Assembly: GCF_036924645.1 (NCBI RefSeq)
Contig: NZ_JAZHRX010000001.1
Coordinates: forward strand, 1,302,001 to 1,366,000
Source: Bradyrhizobium sp. AZCC 2176
GTDB taxonomy: Bacteria > Pseudomonadota > Alphaproteobacteria > Rhizobiales > Xanthobacteraceae
Direction: 5' to 3'
Length of the DNA stretch: 64,000 nt
In this document: positions 1 through 8,720 of the stretch, one piece after another
Layout of the letters: the number at the start of each line of letters is the position of its first letter
Position numbering within the stretch: position 1 is the first letter of the stretch
Made by a program: the position numbers and the translations under genes
Notes under the pieces: generated by a model
What the model saw: the letters and a program-made list of their open reading frames with translations, nothing else
Told to the model about the DNA's origin: nothing
Databases searched by the model: none

Positions 1-1
1 C

Positions 2-1435
<1,434 letters not shown>

Positions 1436-1657
1436 TCGTTAGTTGGGCAGGAGCCCGCTAAACGATTGGCAATAAAGCCGGATGGCTGGAACTCACCGCT
1501 CGTCGGACGTTGAATCGGCCCCTAAAGGGGCCGAAATTACGAAGTTAATAGGCTGGTGGGCTCGCGTTGGGGGCCATGAAAGCCCGAATCGAAATCTAAA
1601 AAGTGCCTCGTGCGCGCAATGCCCCGGGCGGCTCGCACGACTGAAGGACGGAAGAGA

Positions 1658-2137
1658 ATGATGATGGAAAAGGTTCCGATGACCGCGAGCGGCTATGCCG
1701 CGCTGGAAGTCGAGTTGAAGCAGCGCCAGTCGGTGGAGCGTCCGCGCATCATCGAGCATATCGCCGAGGCGCGCTCGCATGGGGACCTTTCCGAGAACGC
1801 GGAATATCACGCCGCCAAGGAAGAGCAGTCGCACAATGAAGGCCGCATCGCCGAGCTCGAAGACAAGCTCGCGCGCGCCGACATTATCGACATCTCTAAG
1901 CTCTCCGGCGACACCGTCAAGTTCGGCGCCACCGTCACGCTGGTCGACGAAGACACCGAGAAGAAAGCAGTTTGGCAGATCGTGGGCGAGCCGGAAGCCG
2001 ACGCCAAGAAAGGCCGCATCTCCATCACCTCGCCGCTGGCCCGCGCCCTGATCGGCAAGAAAAAGGGCTCGACCGTGGAAGTCGTGGCGCCGGGCGGTGC
2101 CAAGGCCTACGAGATCACCAAGGTCGAGTGGCGCTAG
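1658..2137 (+). CDS. greA: Transcription elongation factor GreA
   Basis: GreA binds the RNA polymerase secondary channel and stimulates cleavage of backtracked transcripts. The protein shows the N-terminal coiled coil with the conserved [16 protein letters not shown] stretch at about residues 36-51. This carries the acidic tip residues D and E. The C-terminal FKBP-like domain follows ([19 protein letters not shown]). The frame is open upstream to 1610, but the usual GreA length of about 157 residues and a GGAAG ribosome site at 1650-1654 favour a start at 1658 or 1664; 1658 gives 159 residues. A strong intrinsic terminator follows the stop. Confidence 0.95.
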   Translation: MMMEKVPMTASGYAALEVELKQRQSVERPRIIEHIAEARSHGDLSENAEYHAAKEEQSHNEGRIAELEDKLARADIIDISKLSGDTVKFGATVTLVDEDTEKKAVWQIVGEPEADAKKGRISITSPLARALIGKKKGSTVEVVAPGGAKAYEITKVEWR

Positions 2138-2163
2138 TCACCTGCAAGTTACTGTTGCGACAA

Positions 2164-2189
2164 AGCCGCGTTTCGACGCGGCTTTTTTG
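2164..2189 (+). terminator. Intrinsic terminator of greA
   Basis: A perfect 7-bp stem AGCCGCG / CGCGGCT with a 6-base loop is followed by a run of six T, starting 26 bases after the greA stop. Confidence 0.9.
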
Positions 2190-2311
2190 TTGGCTGCGTA
2201 CTGACAGGATTGTGAGTGGCGAAGCAGCGGGATTACAGCGTACTGATTTCGACAATGGTTATATATTATAATCAATCGGAAAAGGTCGCTGCGCGGGATT
2301 AAGCCGAAGCT

Positions 2312-2340
2312 GTCCTGCTGCGCTGCAATCGCAGCAGGAC
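2312..2340. other. Perfect 10-bp stem-loop in the 333-bp greA-DoxX gap
   Basis: GTCCTGCTGC and GCAGCAGGAC form a perfect 10-bp inverted repeat around a 9-base loop. No T run follows, so it does not look like a terminator. It lies 130 bases upstream of the DoxX start. The rest of the gap (2190-2470) has an AT-rich patch at 2259-2276 that could be promoter DNA and no convincing gene. Confidence 0.6.
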
Positions 2341-2470
2341 CGTCAGCCGGTGACACGCAACGGGAATGATTCAATTTCGGGGGTGTTGTGTCGGCATCAC
2401 ACGCAATCGGCCAACACCGTGTAATGTTATGACGCTAAGTTCTAGCGTGCCAAACAAGGGGGACGATGAC

Positions 2471-2881
2471 ATGGACCAAATCGACAGGATGCTCGCGAAA
2501 TGGCAGCCGACGGCACTGAGCCTGTTTCGCTTCATGACCGGGCTGCTGCTGTTTCAGTACGGCGTCGCGAAGATTCTCGGTTTTCCGGCCGTACCTATGT
2601 TCGCCAAGATACCTCCGTTGATCGTCGTGGCGGGCACGCTCGAGCTCGTGCTAGGCGCGCTCTTGATGATCGGGCTGTTCACGCGCATCAGCGCCTTCAT
2701 CCTGTCCGGTGAAATGGCATTCGCCTATTTCCTCGGACATATGTTCAGGGATGCCGCCAAGCCCGTGTTCCTGCCGTTGCTCAACAACGGCACCCTTGCG
2801 ATCCTGTTCTGCTTCGCCTGTCTCTATCTGGCGACCGCGGGCGGCGGGCCGTACAGCGTCGACGAGATGCGGAAGAAGTAA
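2471..2881 (+). CDS. DoxX family membrane protein
   Basis: A 136-residue inner-membrane protein with four predicted spans, typical of DoxX/DoxD proteins. It shows the N-terminal LSLFRFMTGLLLFQYGVAK segment, a GTLELVLGALLMIGLFTR segment and a final FCFACLYLATAGGG span before a short polar tail. Members are linked to redox and thiol stress, but the role here is unknown. The frame is open to 2366. The start at 2471 is chosen because AAGGGGG at 2456-2462 sits 8 bases upstream and the residues before it look non-coding. A repeat element follows the stop. Confidence 0.85.
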   Translation: MDQIDRMLAKWQPTALSLFRFMTGLLLFQYGVAKILGFPAVPMFAKIPPLIVVAGTLELVLGALLMIGLFTRISAFILSGEMAFAYFLGHMFRDAAKPVFLPLLNNGTLAILFCFACLYLATAGGGPYSVDEMRKK

Positions 2882-2891
2882 GCTGAGACTT

Positions 2892-2981
2892 GTAGGGTGG
2901 GCAAAGGCGCGCCCTCGCGCCGTGCCCACCACTCCGGGTCACGAAAGAACTGGTGGGCACGCTTCACTTTGCCCACCCTGC
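2892..2981. repeat. Intergenic palindromic repeat, GTAGGGTGGGCAAAG family, copy 1
   Basis: The outer arms GTAGGGTGGGCAAAG and CTTTGCCCACCCTGC are inverted copies, and inner GTGCCCACCA / TGGTGGGCAC arms nest inside. The same element occurs at 24985-25076. It sits between two gene ends, the position usual for REP-like elements. Confidence 0.85.
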
Positions 2982-3015
2982 GAAGCTACGCTCGCAATGA
3001 CGCGGGTGAATAAAC

Positions 3016-3495
3016 TCACCCCGCCACCTTTACATCGAGCGGCACGGCCGCCTCGTATTTCGAATTGTGCAGCACCAGCGACGTCCGGACGTTGCGGACG
3101 TGGGGCGCTGCGGTCAGGTGGGTGACGAAATCCTGGAACGTCGCCATGTCGGGCGCGACGCATTTCAAAATGAAATCCACCTCGCCCGACAGCATCCAGC
3201 ATTCCCGCACCAGGGGCTCGGCGCGAACGAAATCCTCGAACGCGCGCAAATCCGCATCCGCCTGGCTGGACAAATGCACGGAGGCGAACACAGTGACGTC
3301 GAAGCCGAGTCGGCGCGGATCCAAGAGACCGCGGTAACCTTGGATATAGCCCTCCTCCTCCAGTGTGCGGACCCGGCGCAGGCAGGGCGGTGGCGAAATC
3401 CCGACGCGTTTGGCCAGTTCGACGTTGGTGATTCGGCCGTCGGCCTGGATCTCGGCCAGGATTCTGAGATCGATTTCGTCAAGATTCTTCGACAC
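3016..3495 (-). CDS. Lrp/AsnC family transcriptional regulator
   Basis: A 159-residue regulator with an N-terminal AsnC-type helix-turn-helix (about residues 8-60: LDEIDLRILAEIQADGRITN, then VELAKRVGISPPPCLRRVRTLE) and a C-terminal RAM ligand-binding domain ending in TSLVLHNSKYE. Such proteins form dimers to octamers and sense amino acids. The start is GTG at 3495. It is transcribed away from trxB, and the 280-bp gap holds a palindrome that may be an operator. The order lrp, trxB, LysR gene is known from Rhizobiales. The target genes cannot be read from the sequence. Confidence 0.93.
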   Translation of the reverse strand: MSKNLDEIDLRILAEIQADGRITNVELAKRVGISPPPCLRRVRTLEEEGYIQGYRGLLDPRRLGFDVTVFASVHLSSQADADLRAFEDFVRAEPLVRECWMLSGEVDFILKCVAPDMATFQDFVTHLTAAPHVRNVRTSLVLHNSKYEAAVPLDVKVAG

Positions 3496-3571
3496 GCGCG
3501 TCGGGTTCCCTAATTCTGGCTGCGTTAAGTGGGTCTTGCTGGCAACTCTCTTAGCGCACGCCGGGCGACTT

Positions 3572-3588
3572 GCGCAATTTTATTGCGC
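3572..3588. promoter_or_regulatory. Palindrome between lrp and trxB, possible operator
   Basis: GCGCAAT and ATTGCGC form a perfect 7-bp inverted repeat around TTT, 77 bases upstream of the lrp start and 190 bases upstream of trxB. Lrp-type proteins often control themselves and the divergent gene, which makes an operator role plausible but unproven. Confidence 0.4.
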
Positions 3589-3775
3589 GTGCGGCGCCAC
3601 ATTTCGCGATCGTGACTTCAGTTCCGGGGAAAATTCGCTGGGATGAATTGCAATTCTTGCATAGCTACCCAGATATCTTAGACTTGGATTTGACACTTTC
3701 AGCGCCCCCGCGACCTCCTCCGGGCGCTTTCTGCACAGTCATAAACAAACCCCCGAATAAGAGAGGGATCCGCCG

Positions 3776-4741
3776 ATGCCCGCGCCTATCCATGCCAAGG
3801 TCGTCATTATCGGTTCCGGCCCCGCCGGTTACGCCGCGGCGATCTACGCGGCGCGCGCGATGCTGGAGCCGGTGCTGATCCAAGGCATCCAGCCCGGCGG
3901 ACAACTCACCATCACCACCGACGTGGAAAACTATCCGGGCTTCGCCGACGTCATCCAGGGCCCCTGGCTGATGGAGCAGATGGAGAAGCAGGCGGCGCAT
4001 GTCGGCACCAAGATCGTCACCGATCTCGTCAACAAGCTCGAACTGGCGCAGCGGCCGTTTCGGCTGACCTGCGACAGCGGCGACGTCTATCTGGCGGAAA
4101 CCGTAATCCTCGCCACCGGCGCGCAGGCGCGCTGGCTCGGCATTGCCTCGGAAGAAAAATTCAAGGGCTTTGGCGTTTCTGCCTGCGCGACCTGCGACGG
4201 CTTCTTCTACCGCGGCAAGGAAGTGATCGTGGTCGGCGGCGGCAATACCGCGGTCGAGGAAGCGCTGTTCCTGACCAACTTTGCATCGACCGTGACGATC
4301 GTGCATCGCCGCGATCATTTCCGCGCCGAGCGCATCCTGCAGGATCGCCTGTTCAAGAACCCCAAGATCAAGGTGGTCTGGGACTCCGCGATCGACGAAA
4401 TCTGCGGCACCGAAAATCCCGGCAAGGTCACCCATGTCCGCCTGAAGAACGTCAAGACCGGCACGCTGACTGAGGTGCCGGCCGACGGGGTCTTCATCGC
4501 CATCGGCCACGCGCCGGCGACCGACCTCGTCAAAGGCCAGATCAAGCTGAAACCATCAGGCTATGTCGAGGTGGCACCGAACTCGACCGCCACCTCGATC
4601 CCCGGCCTGTTCGCCGCCGGCGACGTGGCTGATGAAACCTATCGGCAGGCGGTCACGGCCGCCGGCCTCGGCTGTATGGCGGCCCTCGAGGCCGAACGTT
4701 TCCTGGCTTTGCGCGCGAGCGATCGCGCGGCGGCTGAATAA
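3776..4741 (+). CDS. trxB: Thioredoxin-disulfide reductase
   Basis: A 321-residue FAD- and NADPH-dependent reductase that keeps thioredoxin reduced in the cytoplasm. It shows the FAD dinucleotide fold GSGPAGYAAA (residues 14-21 onward), the redox-active pair Cys137-Ala-Thr-Cys140, the NADPH fold VVGGGNTAVEEALFL, and the C-terminal FAD motif GLFAAGDVADETYRQAVTAAG. The length matches low-molecular-weight bacterial TrxB. The LysR gene starts within 40 bases of the stop, so the two are probably cotranscribed. Confidence 0.97.
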   Translation: MPAPIHAKVVIIGSGPAGYAAAIYAARAMLEPVLIQGIQPGGQLTITTDVENYPGFADVIQGPWLMEQMEKQAAHVGTKIVTDLVNKLELAQRPFRLTCDSGDVYLAETVILATGAQARWLGIASEEKFKGFGVSACATCDGFFYRGKEVIVVGGGNTAVEEALFLTNFASTVTIVHRRDHFRAERILQDRLFKNPKIKVVWDSAIDEICGTENPGKVTHVRLKNVKTGTLTEVPADGVFIAIGHAPATDLVKGQIKLKPSGYVEVAPNSTATSIPGLFAAGDVADETYRQAVTAAGLGCMAALEAERFLALRASDRAAAE

Positions 4742-4773
4742 TCATGCCTAGAACGCGAGACGGATCATCGGAC

Positions 4774-5667
4774 ATGGACTGGGACAAGCTGAAAGTCTTT
4801 CATGCGGCTGCAGAGGCGGGAAGCTTCACCCACGCCGGCGAACAGCTCGGGCTTTCGCAATCGGCAGTATCGCGGCAGGTCAGCGCGCTGGAGCAGGAGC
4901 TCGCGGTGTCGCTATTCCACCGCCACGCCCGCGGGCTGATCCTCACCGAACAGGGCGATCTCCTGTTCCGCACCGCACATGACGTGTTCATGCAGTTGCA
5001 GGCGGCGCGCGCCAAGCTCACCGACAGCCGCGAGCGGCCGAGCGGCGATCTCAAGATCACCACCCCTCCGGCGCTCGGCATCAACTGGCTGATCCCGCGG
5101 CTCGACGAGTTCACCGCGCTCTATCCTGACATTCGCATCTCGCTGATCGTCACCGACGAGGATCTCGATCTGTCGATGCGTGAGGCCGACGTGGCGATCC
5201 GGACCCGCAAGCCGACGCAGCCCGACCTGATCCAGCGCAAGCTGTTCTCGATCGGCTTCCACGCCTATTGCTCGCCTGAATACATCAAGCGCTTCGGCAC
5301 GCCGCGCACCCTCGACGATCTCGACTCGCACCGCATCATCATGCTCGGCGATGCGCAGGTTCCGACGCATCTGCAGAACCGAGCCTGGCTGATCGACGCC
5401 GGCCGCAACGGCTCGGGCCCGCGCGAGGCCTACTTCAAGGTGAATAACATCTTGGGACTGGTCCGCGCCTGCCAGCAGGGGCTCGGCATCGCCGCGCTGC
5501 CGGACTATCTGGTCGAGGACAACAGTCGCCTGGTCCAGCTCTTCGGCGAGTCCGATTCGATCCAGCTCGATACGTATTTTGTCTATCCCGAAGAGTTGAA
5601 GACGGTGGCGCGGGTGCAGGTGTTCCGCGATTTCGTGGTCAGCAAGGCGCAGCGCTGGCCGTCCTAG
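4774..5667 (+). CDS. lsrB: LysR family regulator, LsrB/VtlR type
   Basis: A 297-residue LysR regulator with an N-terminal winged helix (WDKLKVFHAAAEAGSFTHAG, then LGLSQSAVSRQVSALE, residues 3-50) and a substrate-binding domain from about residue 90. The sequence type and position directly after trxB match LsrB of Sinorhizobium and VtlR of Brucella/Agrobacterium. Those proteins respond to redox state and activate AbcR small RNAs. A start at 4744 is also open; 4774 is preferred because the family begins close to the DWDKL motif. No strong ribosome site is seen for either. The downstream gap holds a candidate AbcR-like RNA. Assignment to LsrB is inferred from context and sequence type. Confidence 0.8.
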   Translation: MDWDKLKVFHAAAEAGSFTHAGEQLGLSQSAVSRQVSALEQELAVSLFHRHARGLILTEQGDLLFRTAHDVFMQLQAARAKLTDSRERPSGDLKITTPPALGINWLIPRLDEFTALYPDIRISLIVTDEDLDLSMREADVAIRTRKPTQPDLIQRKLFSIGFHAYCSPEYIKRFGTPRTLDDLDSHRIIMLGDAQVPTHLQNRAWLIDAGRNGSGPREAYFKVNNILGLVRACQQGLGIAALPDYLVEDNSRLVQLFGESDSIQLDTYFVYPEELKTVARVQVFRDFVVSKAQRWPS

Positions 5668-5702
5668 AGCACCGGTTCTGATTGCATCAGAACCGAAGCT
5701 CT
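5666..5702. repeat. Nested palindrome at the lsrB end
   Basis: CGGTTCTGAT and ATCAGAACCG (5673-5682 and 5686-5695) form a perfect 10-bp inverted repeat around TGC. AGAGC and GCTCT flank it as outer arms. The lsrB stop codon lies in the left outer arm. No T run follows. Elements of this shape are frequent in Bradyrhizobium and Rhodopseudomonas intergenic DNA. Confidence 0.7.
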
Positions 5703-5820
5703 GGATTCTACCGCGTCGTCCCGCGATGCGGATTAGCTGATTTTATAGAGGGCCCGCTCACCGCATGACTGACATGCGGCTCGGACGGTTGCCGCACGGC
5801 AGGGATGAGGATCATAGTAC

Positions 5821-5849
5821 TTGAACGCTGAGCGGTCGCGTCGCGCATA
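5821..5849 (+). promoter_or_regulatory. Candidate sigma-70 type promoter of the small RNA
   Basis: TTGAAC at 5821-5826, preceded by C, and GCATAT at 5844-5849 are 17 bases apart. This is a good match to the rhizobial housekeeping pattern CTTGAC-N17-CTATAT. Transcription would begin near 5856. Confidence 0.5.
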
Positions 5850-5855
5850 TGTCCC

Positions 5856-5960
5856 CCTCCTCCAGTGGCGCGGCAGTTCAGTAATCCCTCTTGGAAGGTG
5901 ATTGTGTCGGCCTCACGTGGCCAATACCTCAAGCCGGGCTCTTTGGGCCCGGCTTTTTTT
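5856..5960 (+). ncRNA. Candidate trans-acting small RNA, AbcR (alpha-r15)-like
   Basis: The stretch has a promoter-like sequence at its head, a clear intrinsic terminator at its tail and no open frame, giving a transcript of about 105 nt. Two pyrimidine-rich, ribosome-site-like complements are present: CCTCCTCC at the 5' end and TCCCTC at 5885-5890. AbcR RNAs of Rhizobiales are about this long, carry anti-Shine-Dalgarno loops, bind Hfq and silence ABC transporter mRNAs. In Sinorhizobium they lie beside lsrB. The assignment rests on position and architecture, not on an alignment. It could also be another Hfq-type RNA. Confidence 0.55.
5931..5960 (+). terminator. Intrinsic terminator of the candidate small RNA
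   Basis: AAGCCGGGC and GCCCGGCTT form a perfect 9-bp stem around a 7-base loop and run into seven T. Confidence 0.9.
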
Positions 5961-6115
5961 CGTCTGCAAGTCTTTTCATGTCCAAGTCTTTTCATGTCCA
6001 AGCCTTTCATCGACAAGCCTCACCGACACGTCATGTTGCTGCGCCGATTGACATCGGGGTCCGCTGCCACCATCATCCGCACATGATCACGCGTTCGTGC
6101 GCAGCTTTGTCGTCG

Positions 6116-6140
6116 AAAAAAGGTCCCCACCTGGGGACCC
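6116..6140 (-). terminator. Intrinsic terminator pointing to the minus strand
   Basis: GGTCCCC and GGGGACC form a perfect 7-bp stem with a 4-base loop. On the minus strand it is followed by six T; on the plus strand there is no T run. No minus-strand gene is seen upstream of it, so it may end a short minus-strand RNA starting between here and the aldolase gene. Confidence 0.6.
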
Positions 6141-6184
6141 GAGATCGACGCGCGCGCTAGGCTGCCGCAACACACGATCCCGAA

Positions 6185-6211
6185 GCCCCGCCGTCTGGAC
6201 GGGGTTTTTTT
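6185..6211 (+). terminator. Second plus-strand intrinsic terminator before the aldolase gene
   Basis: A CCCCG / CGGGG stem, extended by an inner CC/GG pair, is followed by seven T. It lies about 50 bases before the aldolase start. It either ends a second short RNA (from about 5990 onward) or acts as an attenuator in the aldolase leader. The DNA from 5961 to 6184 has no convincing gene; it holds a direct repeat of TCTTTTCATGTCCAAG-like sequence near 5970-6003. Confidence 0.7.
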
Positions 6212-6261
6212 ATTGGTCCCGTCTCCGGCTCACCCCCAAGTGGACAAGAGGAGATGGAACA

Positions 6262-7191
6262 ATGACCGACCCGACCAACGATCTGGCAAGCCGCCTGCAG
6301 GGCCTGTGGCTGCCGCTCATCACGCCGTTTCGCGACGGCGAACTCGACGAGGCGTCGTTACGCCGGCTCGTCAGGCACTATGCGGCCGGCCCGGTCGATG
6401 GCTTCATTCTCGCGGCAACGTCGGGCGAAGGCATGTCGCTCCGCACGGGCGAACTCGAGCGGCTGGTGACGGTGACGCGCAGCGAACTTTCAGCGAGCCG
6501 GCGCCACCTGCCGATCCTGCTGGGCCTGTCCGGCGCTTCGACCGCGAAGCTGCTGGATGCGCTGGATGAGACGGCGGCCTGGCCGATCGACGGCTATCTG
6601 ATCGCGAGCCCCTATTACATCCGCCCGTCGCAGCGCGGCCTGGTGCAGCATTTCACCGCGCTCGCCGATCACGCCGCGTGGCCGATCGTTCTCTACAACA
6701 TCCCCTACCGGACCGGTGTCAGCCTCACCAACGAGACGCTGCTGCAGCTCGCCCAGCATCCGAACATCGCCGGCATGAAGGATTGCGGCGCCGACCGCGC
6801 GCAGTCGATCGATTTCCTAAGTCGGCGGCCACCCAATTTTGGCGTGCTGACCGGCGAAGACGCGCTGTACCACGAAGCGCTCACCGACGGCGCCGACGGG
6901 GCGATCCTGCTGTCGGCGCATCTGGAGACCGAAGCGTTCGCCTCGGTGCGGACGCTCCTGAAGCAGGGCGATCGCGGCGGCGCGCAGGCGTGCTGGAAGG
7001 CAATCTCCGGACTTACCCGGCTGTTGTTCGCCGAGCCGAGCCCGGCGCCCGCCAAATACTGGCTGGCGCGCGGCGGACTGATCGACAGCCCCGAGGTTCG
7101 CCTGCCGATGGTGGAAGTGAGCGCGGAGCTCGCAGCGTTGCTGGACGAGGAAATCGAGCGGCGCAGGCCGCAGCTTCTGCGCCGGGCGTAG
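6262..7191 (+). CDS. DapA/NanA family class I aldolase
   Basis: A 309-residue TIM-barrel lyase of the dihydrodipicolinate synthase family. It shows the TSGEG substrate loop (residues 53-57, in place of the usual TTGE), Tyr145 in YNIPYRTG, and the Schiff-base Lys173 in AGMKDCGAD. Family members condense or cleave 2-oxo acids such as pyruvate; DapA itself acts in lysine synthesis. As a monocistronic gene away from lysine genes it may be a paralogue with another sugar-acid substrate. The ORF is open to 6097, but AAGAGGAGA at 6246-6254 fixes the start at 6262. Confidence 0.85.
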   Translation: MTDPTNDLASRLQGLWLPLITPFRDGELDEASLRRLVRHYAAGPVDGFILAATSGEGMSLRTGELERLVTVTRSELSASRRHLPILLGLSGASTAKLLDALDETAAWPIDGYLIASPYYIRPSQRGLVQHFTALADHAAWPIVLYNIPYRTGVSLTNETLLQLAQHPNIAGMKDCGADRAQSIDFLSRRPPNFGVLTGEDALYHEALTDGADGAILLSAHLETEAFASVRTLLKQGDRGGAQACWKAISGLTRLLFAEPSPAPAKYWLARGGLIDSPEVRLPMVEVSAELAALLDEEIERRRPQLLRRA

Positions 7192-7238
7192 GCGCGATCG
7201 GCTCCCTCCCGTCTCGATGGCGAGAGGGAGCAGCCGGA

Positions 7239-7379
7239 TTAGCTGACCAGCAGGCGATAGGTCAGTACCGGCGCGAAGCCGAGCACCATCGCCCAGATGG
7301 CGAACGACGACACCAGGAGAACGTCGTGCGCCCGCTGGGCGTACTCGCTGACCGGATATTTCCTGTCGTGCGCGATCAT
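7239..7379 (-). CDS. Small single-span membrane protein, 46 residues
   Basis: The frame encodes a short charged N-terminus (MIAHDRKYPVSEYAQRAHD), then one hydrophobic segment (VLLVSSFAIWAMVLGFAPVL) and a short tail. A GGGGGG ribosome site lies 8 bases before the ATG at 7379. A second in-frame ATG at 7385 is too close to that site. The coding potential looks real: a clean stop, sensible membrane topology and a good start. No function can be assigned. It converges with the aldolase gene. Confidence 0.65.
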   Translation of the reverse strand: MIAHDRKYPVSEYAQRAHDVLLVSSFAIWAMVLGFAPVLTYRLLVS

Positions 7380-7613
7380 TTTCATTTCCCCCCGTGATGT
7401 TCTTCGAGGAGAAACCTACCGATAAAATTTTAATGTCGCGGCCGGGTCTTGGCTCGAAGTTGCCGGTTCGTGCTCACCAGCCGTTAACCAGGATACCGCG
7501 GTGGTTAATCGGCGGTAGCACCTGCGGTCAAATGCAAGCGAAATCGCCACCGGCTTCTTAAAGCTGGCCGCGTAACAAGGTCGCCATAACAACGGAAAAC
7601 GCGGGGGCGCGTC

Positions 7614-7751
7614 GTGCATTTCGAAAACAACAACACCATTCCTGAACAACAGGGTTTTTCCACCGAAGACATTCTCTGGGCAGTCGGCATCTGGTCGGTG
7701 ATCCTGACGCTGTCGCCGGTCGTCGTGTTCTACGTGCTGATGGTGGCGTAA
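7614..7751 (+). CDS. Small single-span membrane protein, 45 residues
   Basis: A GTG-started frame with GGGGG 6 bases upstream encodes a polar N-terminus (HFENNNTIPEQQGFSTEDIL) and one membrane segment (AVGIWSVILTLSPVVVFYVL). It is divergent from the 46-residue protein at 7239, with 234 bases between them holding no other gene. The two have a similar build (soluble N-terminus, one span, almost no C-terminal tail). The function is unknown. Confidence 0.6.
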   Translation: MHFENNNTIPEQQGFSTEDILWAVGIWSVILTLSPVVVFYVLMVA

Positions 7752-7760
7752 GGGAAGCTG

Positions 7761-7839
7761 TCATTCCGGGATGGTCCGAAGGACCAGACCCGGAATCTCG
7801 AGATTCCGGGTTCGATGCTTCGCATCGCCCCGGAATGAC
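7761..7839. repeat. Compound palindromic intergenic repeat
   Basis: TCATTCCGGG and CCCCGGAATGA are outer arms. Inner hairpins GGTCCGAAGGACC, CCGGAATCTCGAGATTCCGG and CGATGCTTCGCATCG fill the element. The multi-hairpin build matches palindromic elements scattered in Bradyrhizobium chromosomes. It lies just after the 45-residue gene. Confidence 0.8.
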
Positions 7840-7861
7840 GATCTACACATACACACAAAAA

Positions 7862-7887
7862 GAAAAACGCGCGGAGCGCCGCGCGTC
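7862..7887 (-). terminator. Intrinsic terminator of the parA-like gene
   Basis: ACGCGCGG and CCGCGCGT form an 8-bp stem around a 4-base loop. On the minus strand five T follow. It lies 34 bases after the parA-like stop. Confidence 0.8.
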
Positions 7888-7920
7888 TTTGTCAGTCCAG
7901 AAAGACAGAAAGCGGCGTTG

Positions 7921-8601
7921 TTACGCCGCCTGCTTGTGCATGGCACCCGATCCGGACGCCGTTCCGCGGATCGCCTTGATCGAACGTTCGATCGCGCCCC
8001 ACAGTCTGGAGATCTCCGCCGCAGCCCGGCCTTCCGCGTAATATTCGCGGGCGCCTTCGCCCTGGCTCAGCGCCATGATCAGGTCGGCGCGGTTGGTGAT
8101 CTGGCCGCTCCACACCGGCGCGCGGAATTTCGCCAGCGCTTCGCGGGCGATGGTGACGATGCGGCTTTCGACGCCGTCACGTTCGGCGGGTGCGCCGTTG
8201 ACCACGACCGCGTAGGGCTTGCGCGCCGAGCGGCAGGTCTGAATCGTTTCCTGCACCGCGTTGACGTCGAACACCCCCGGTCGCGCCGGAATGATCACCA
8301 TCGTGGCGTTACGGATCGCGTCGTCGACGACGGCCGACAGGTTAGGCGGCGTGTCGATGAACACCCATTCGACGCCGTCGCGCTTGGCGGCAGCGACGAT
8401 GCCGCTGACGGAATTTACCGCCGCCTTGATCGGCGGTTCGTTGGTGCCGCGCAATTTATGCCAGAGCGTAAGCGATCCCTGCGGGTCGGCATCGACCAGA
8501 AGGATGGGCTTCGTTGCCTTGTGAACATGGGCAGCGAGGTGAGCAGCCAGGGTACTCTTTCCCGAGCCCCCCTTACGCGAAGCGAAAACTATGACGTTCA
8601 T
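7921..8601 (-). CDS. Orphan ParA/MinD-family partition ATPase
   Basis: A 226-residue P-loop ATPase with the deviant Walker A KGGSGKST (residues 10-17), which has the signature Lys10. It also shows the ParA switch sequence LLVDADPQGS and the FIDTPPNLS Walker B region. Such proteins form ATP-dependent dimers that position DNA or protein cargo. No ParB or centromere-like repeats are beside it, and the protein lacks an N-terminal helix-turn-helix. This makes chromosome or plasmid partition less likely than cargo positioning. A perfect 8+8 palindrome lies 36 bases upstream of its start. The C-terminus has an Ala/Ser/Gly-rich tail. Confidence 0.88.
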   Translation of the reverse strand: MNVIVFASRKGGSGKSTLAAHLAAHVHKATKPILLVDADPQGSLTLWHKLRGTNEPPIKAAVNSVSGIVAAAKRDGVEWVFIDTPPNLSAVVDDAIRNATMVIIPARPGVFDVNAVQETIQTCRSARKPYAVVVNGAPAERDGVESRIVTIAREALAKFRAPVWSGQITNRADLIMALSQGEGAREYYAEGRAAAEISRLWGAIERSIKAIRGTASGSGAMHKQAA

Positions 8602-8636
8602 ACCTTGGCCTCCAGTTGACCCCAGAAGCCGAAAAT

Positions 8637-8654
8637 GAATCAGCGAGCTGATTC
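8637..8654. promoter_or_regulatory. Perfect palindrome upstream of the parA-like gene
   Basis: GAATCAGC and GCTGATTC are perfect 8-bp arms around GA. The site is within the likely promoter or leader of the parA-like gene, so an operator role is possible. Confidence 0.45.
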
Positions 8655-8720
8655 GCGAAAGAAAAATTTATGGGACGCCGCGATGAAGCCACGTAATTGC
8701 CAACAAGGCTGGTTTTTGAG

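Noticed and set aside
2138..2374. Minus-strand 78-codon frame between greA and the DoxX gene
   Set aside because: It runs through the greA terminator and the 10-bp stem-loop; no ribosome site or natural composition.
3665..4510. 281-codon minus-strand frame opposite trxB
   Set aside because: trxB is complete with all motifs; the antisense frame has Asp/Gly/His-rich shadow composition.
6122..6139. Hairpin as part of a riboswitch for the aldolase gene
   Set aside because: No known riboswitch core is recognised, and the T run lies on the minus-strand side, which fits a minus-strand terminator better.
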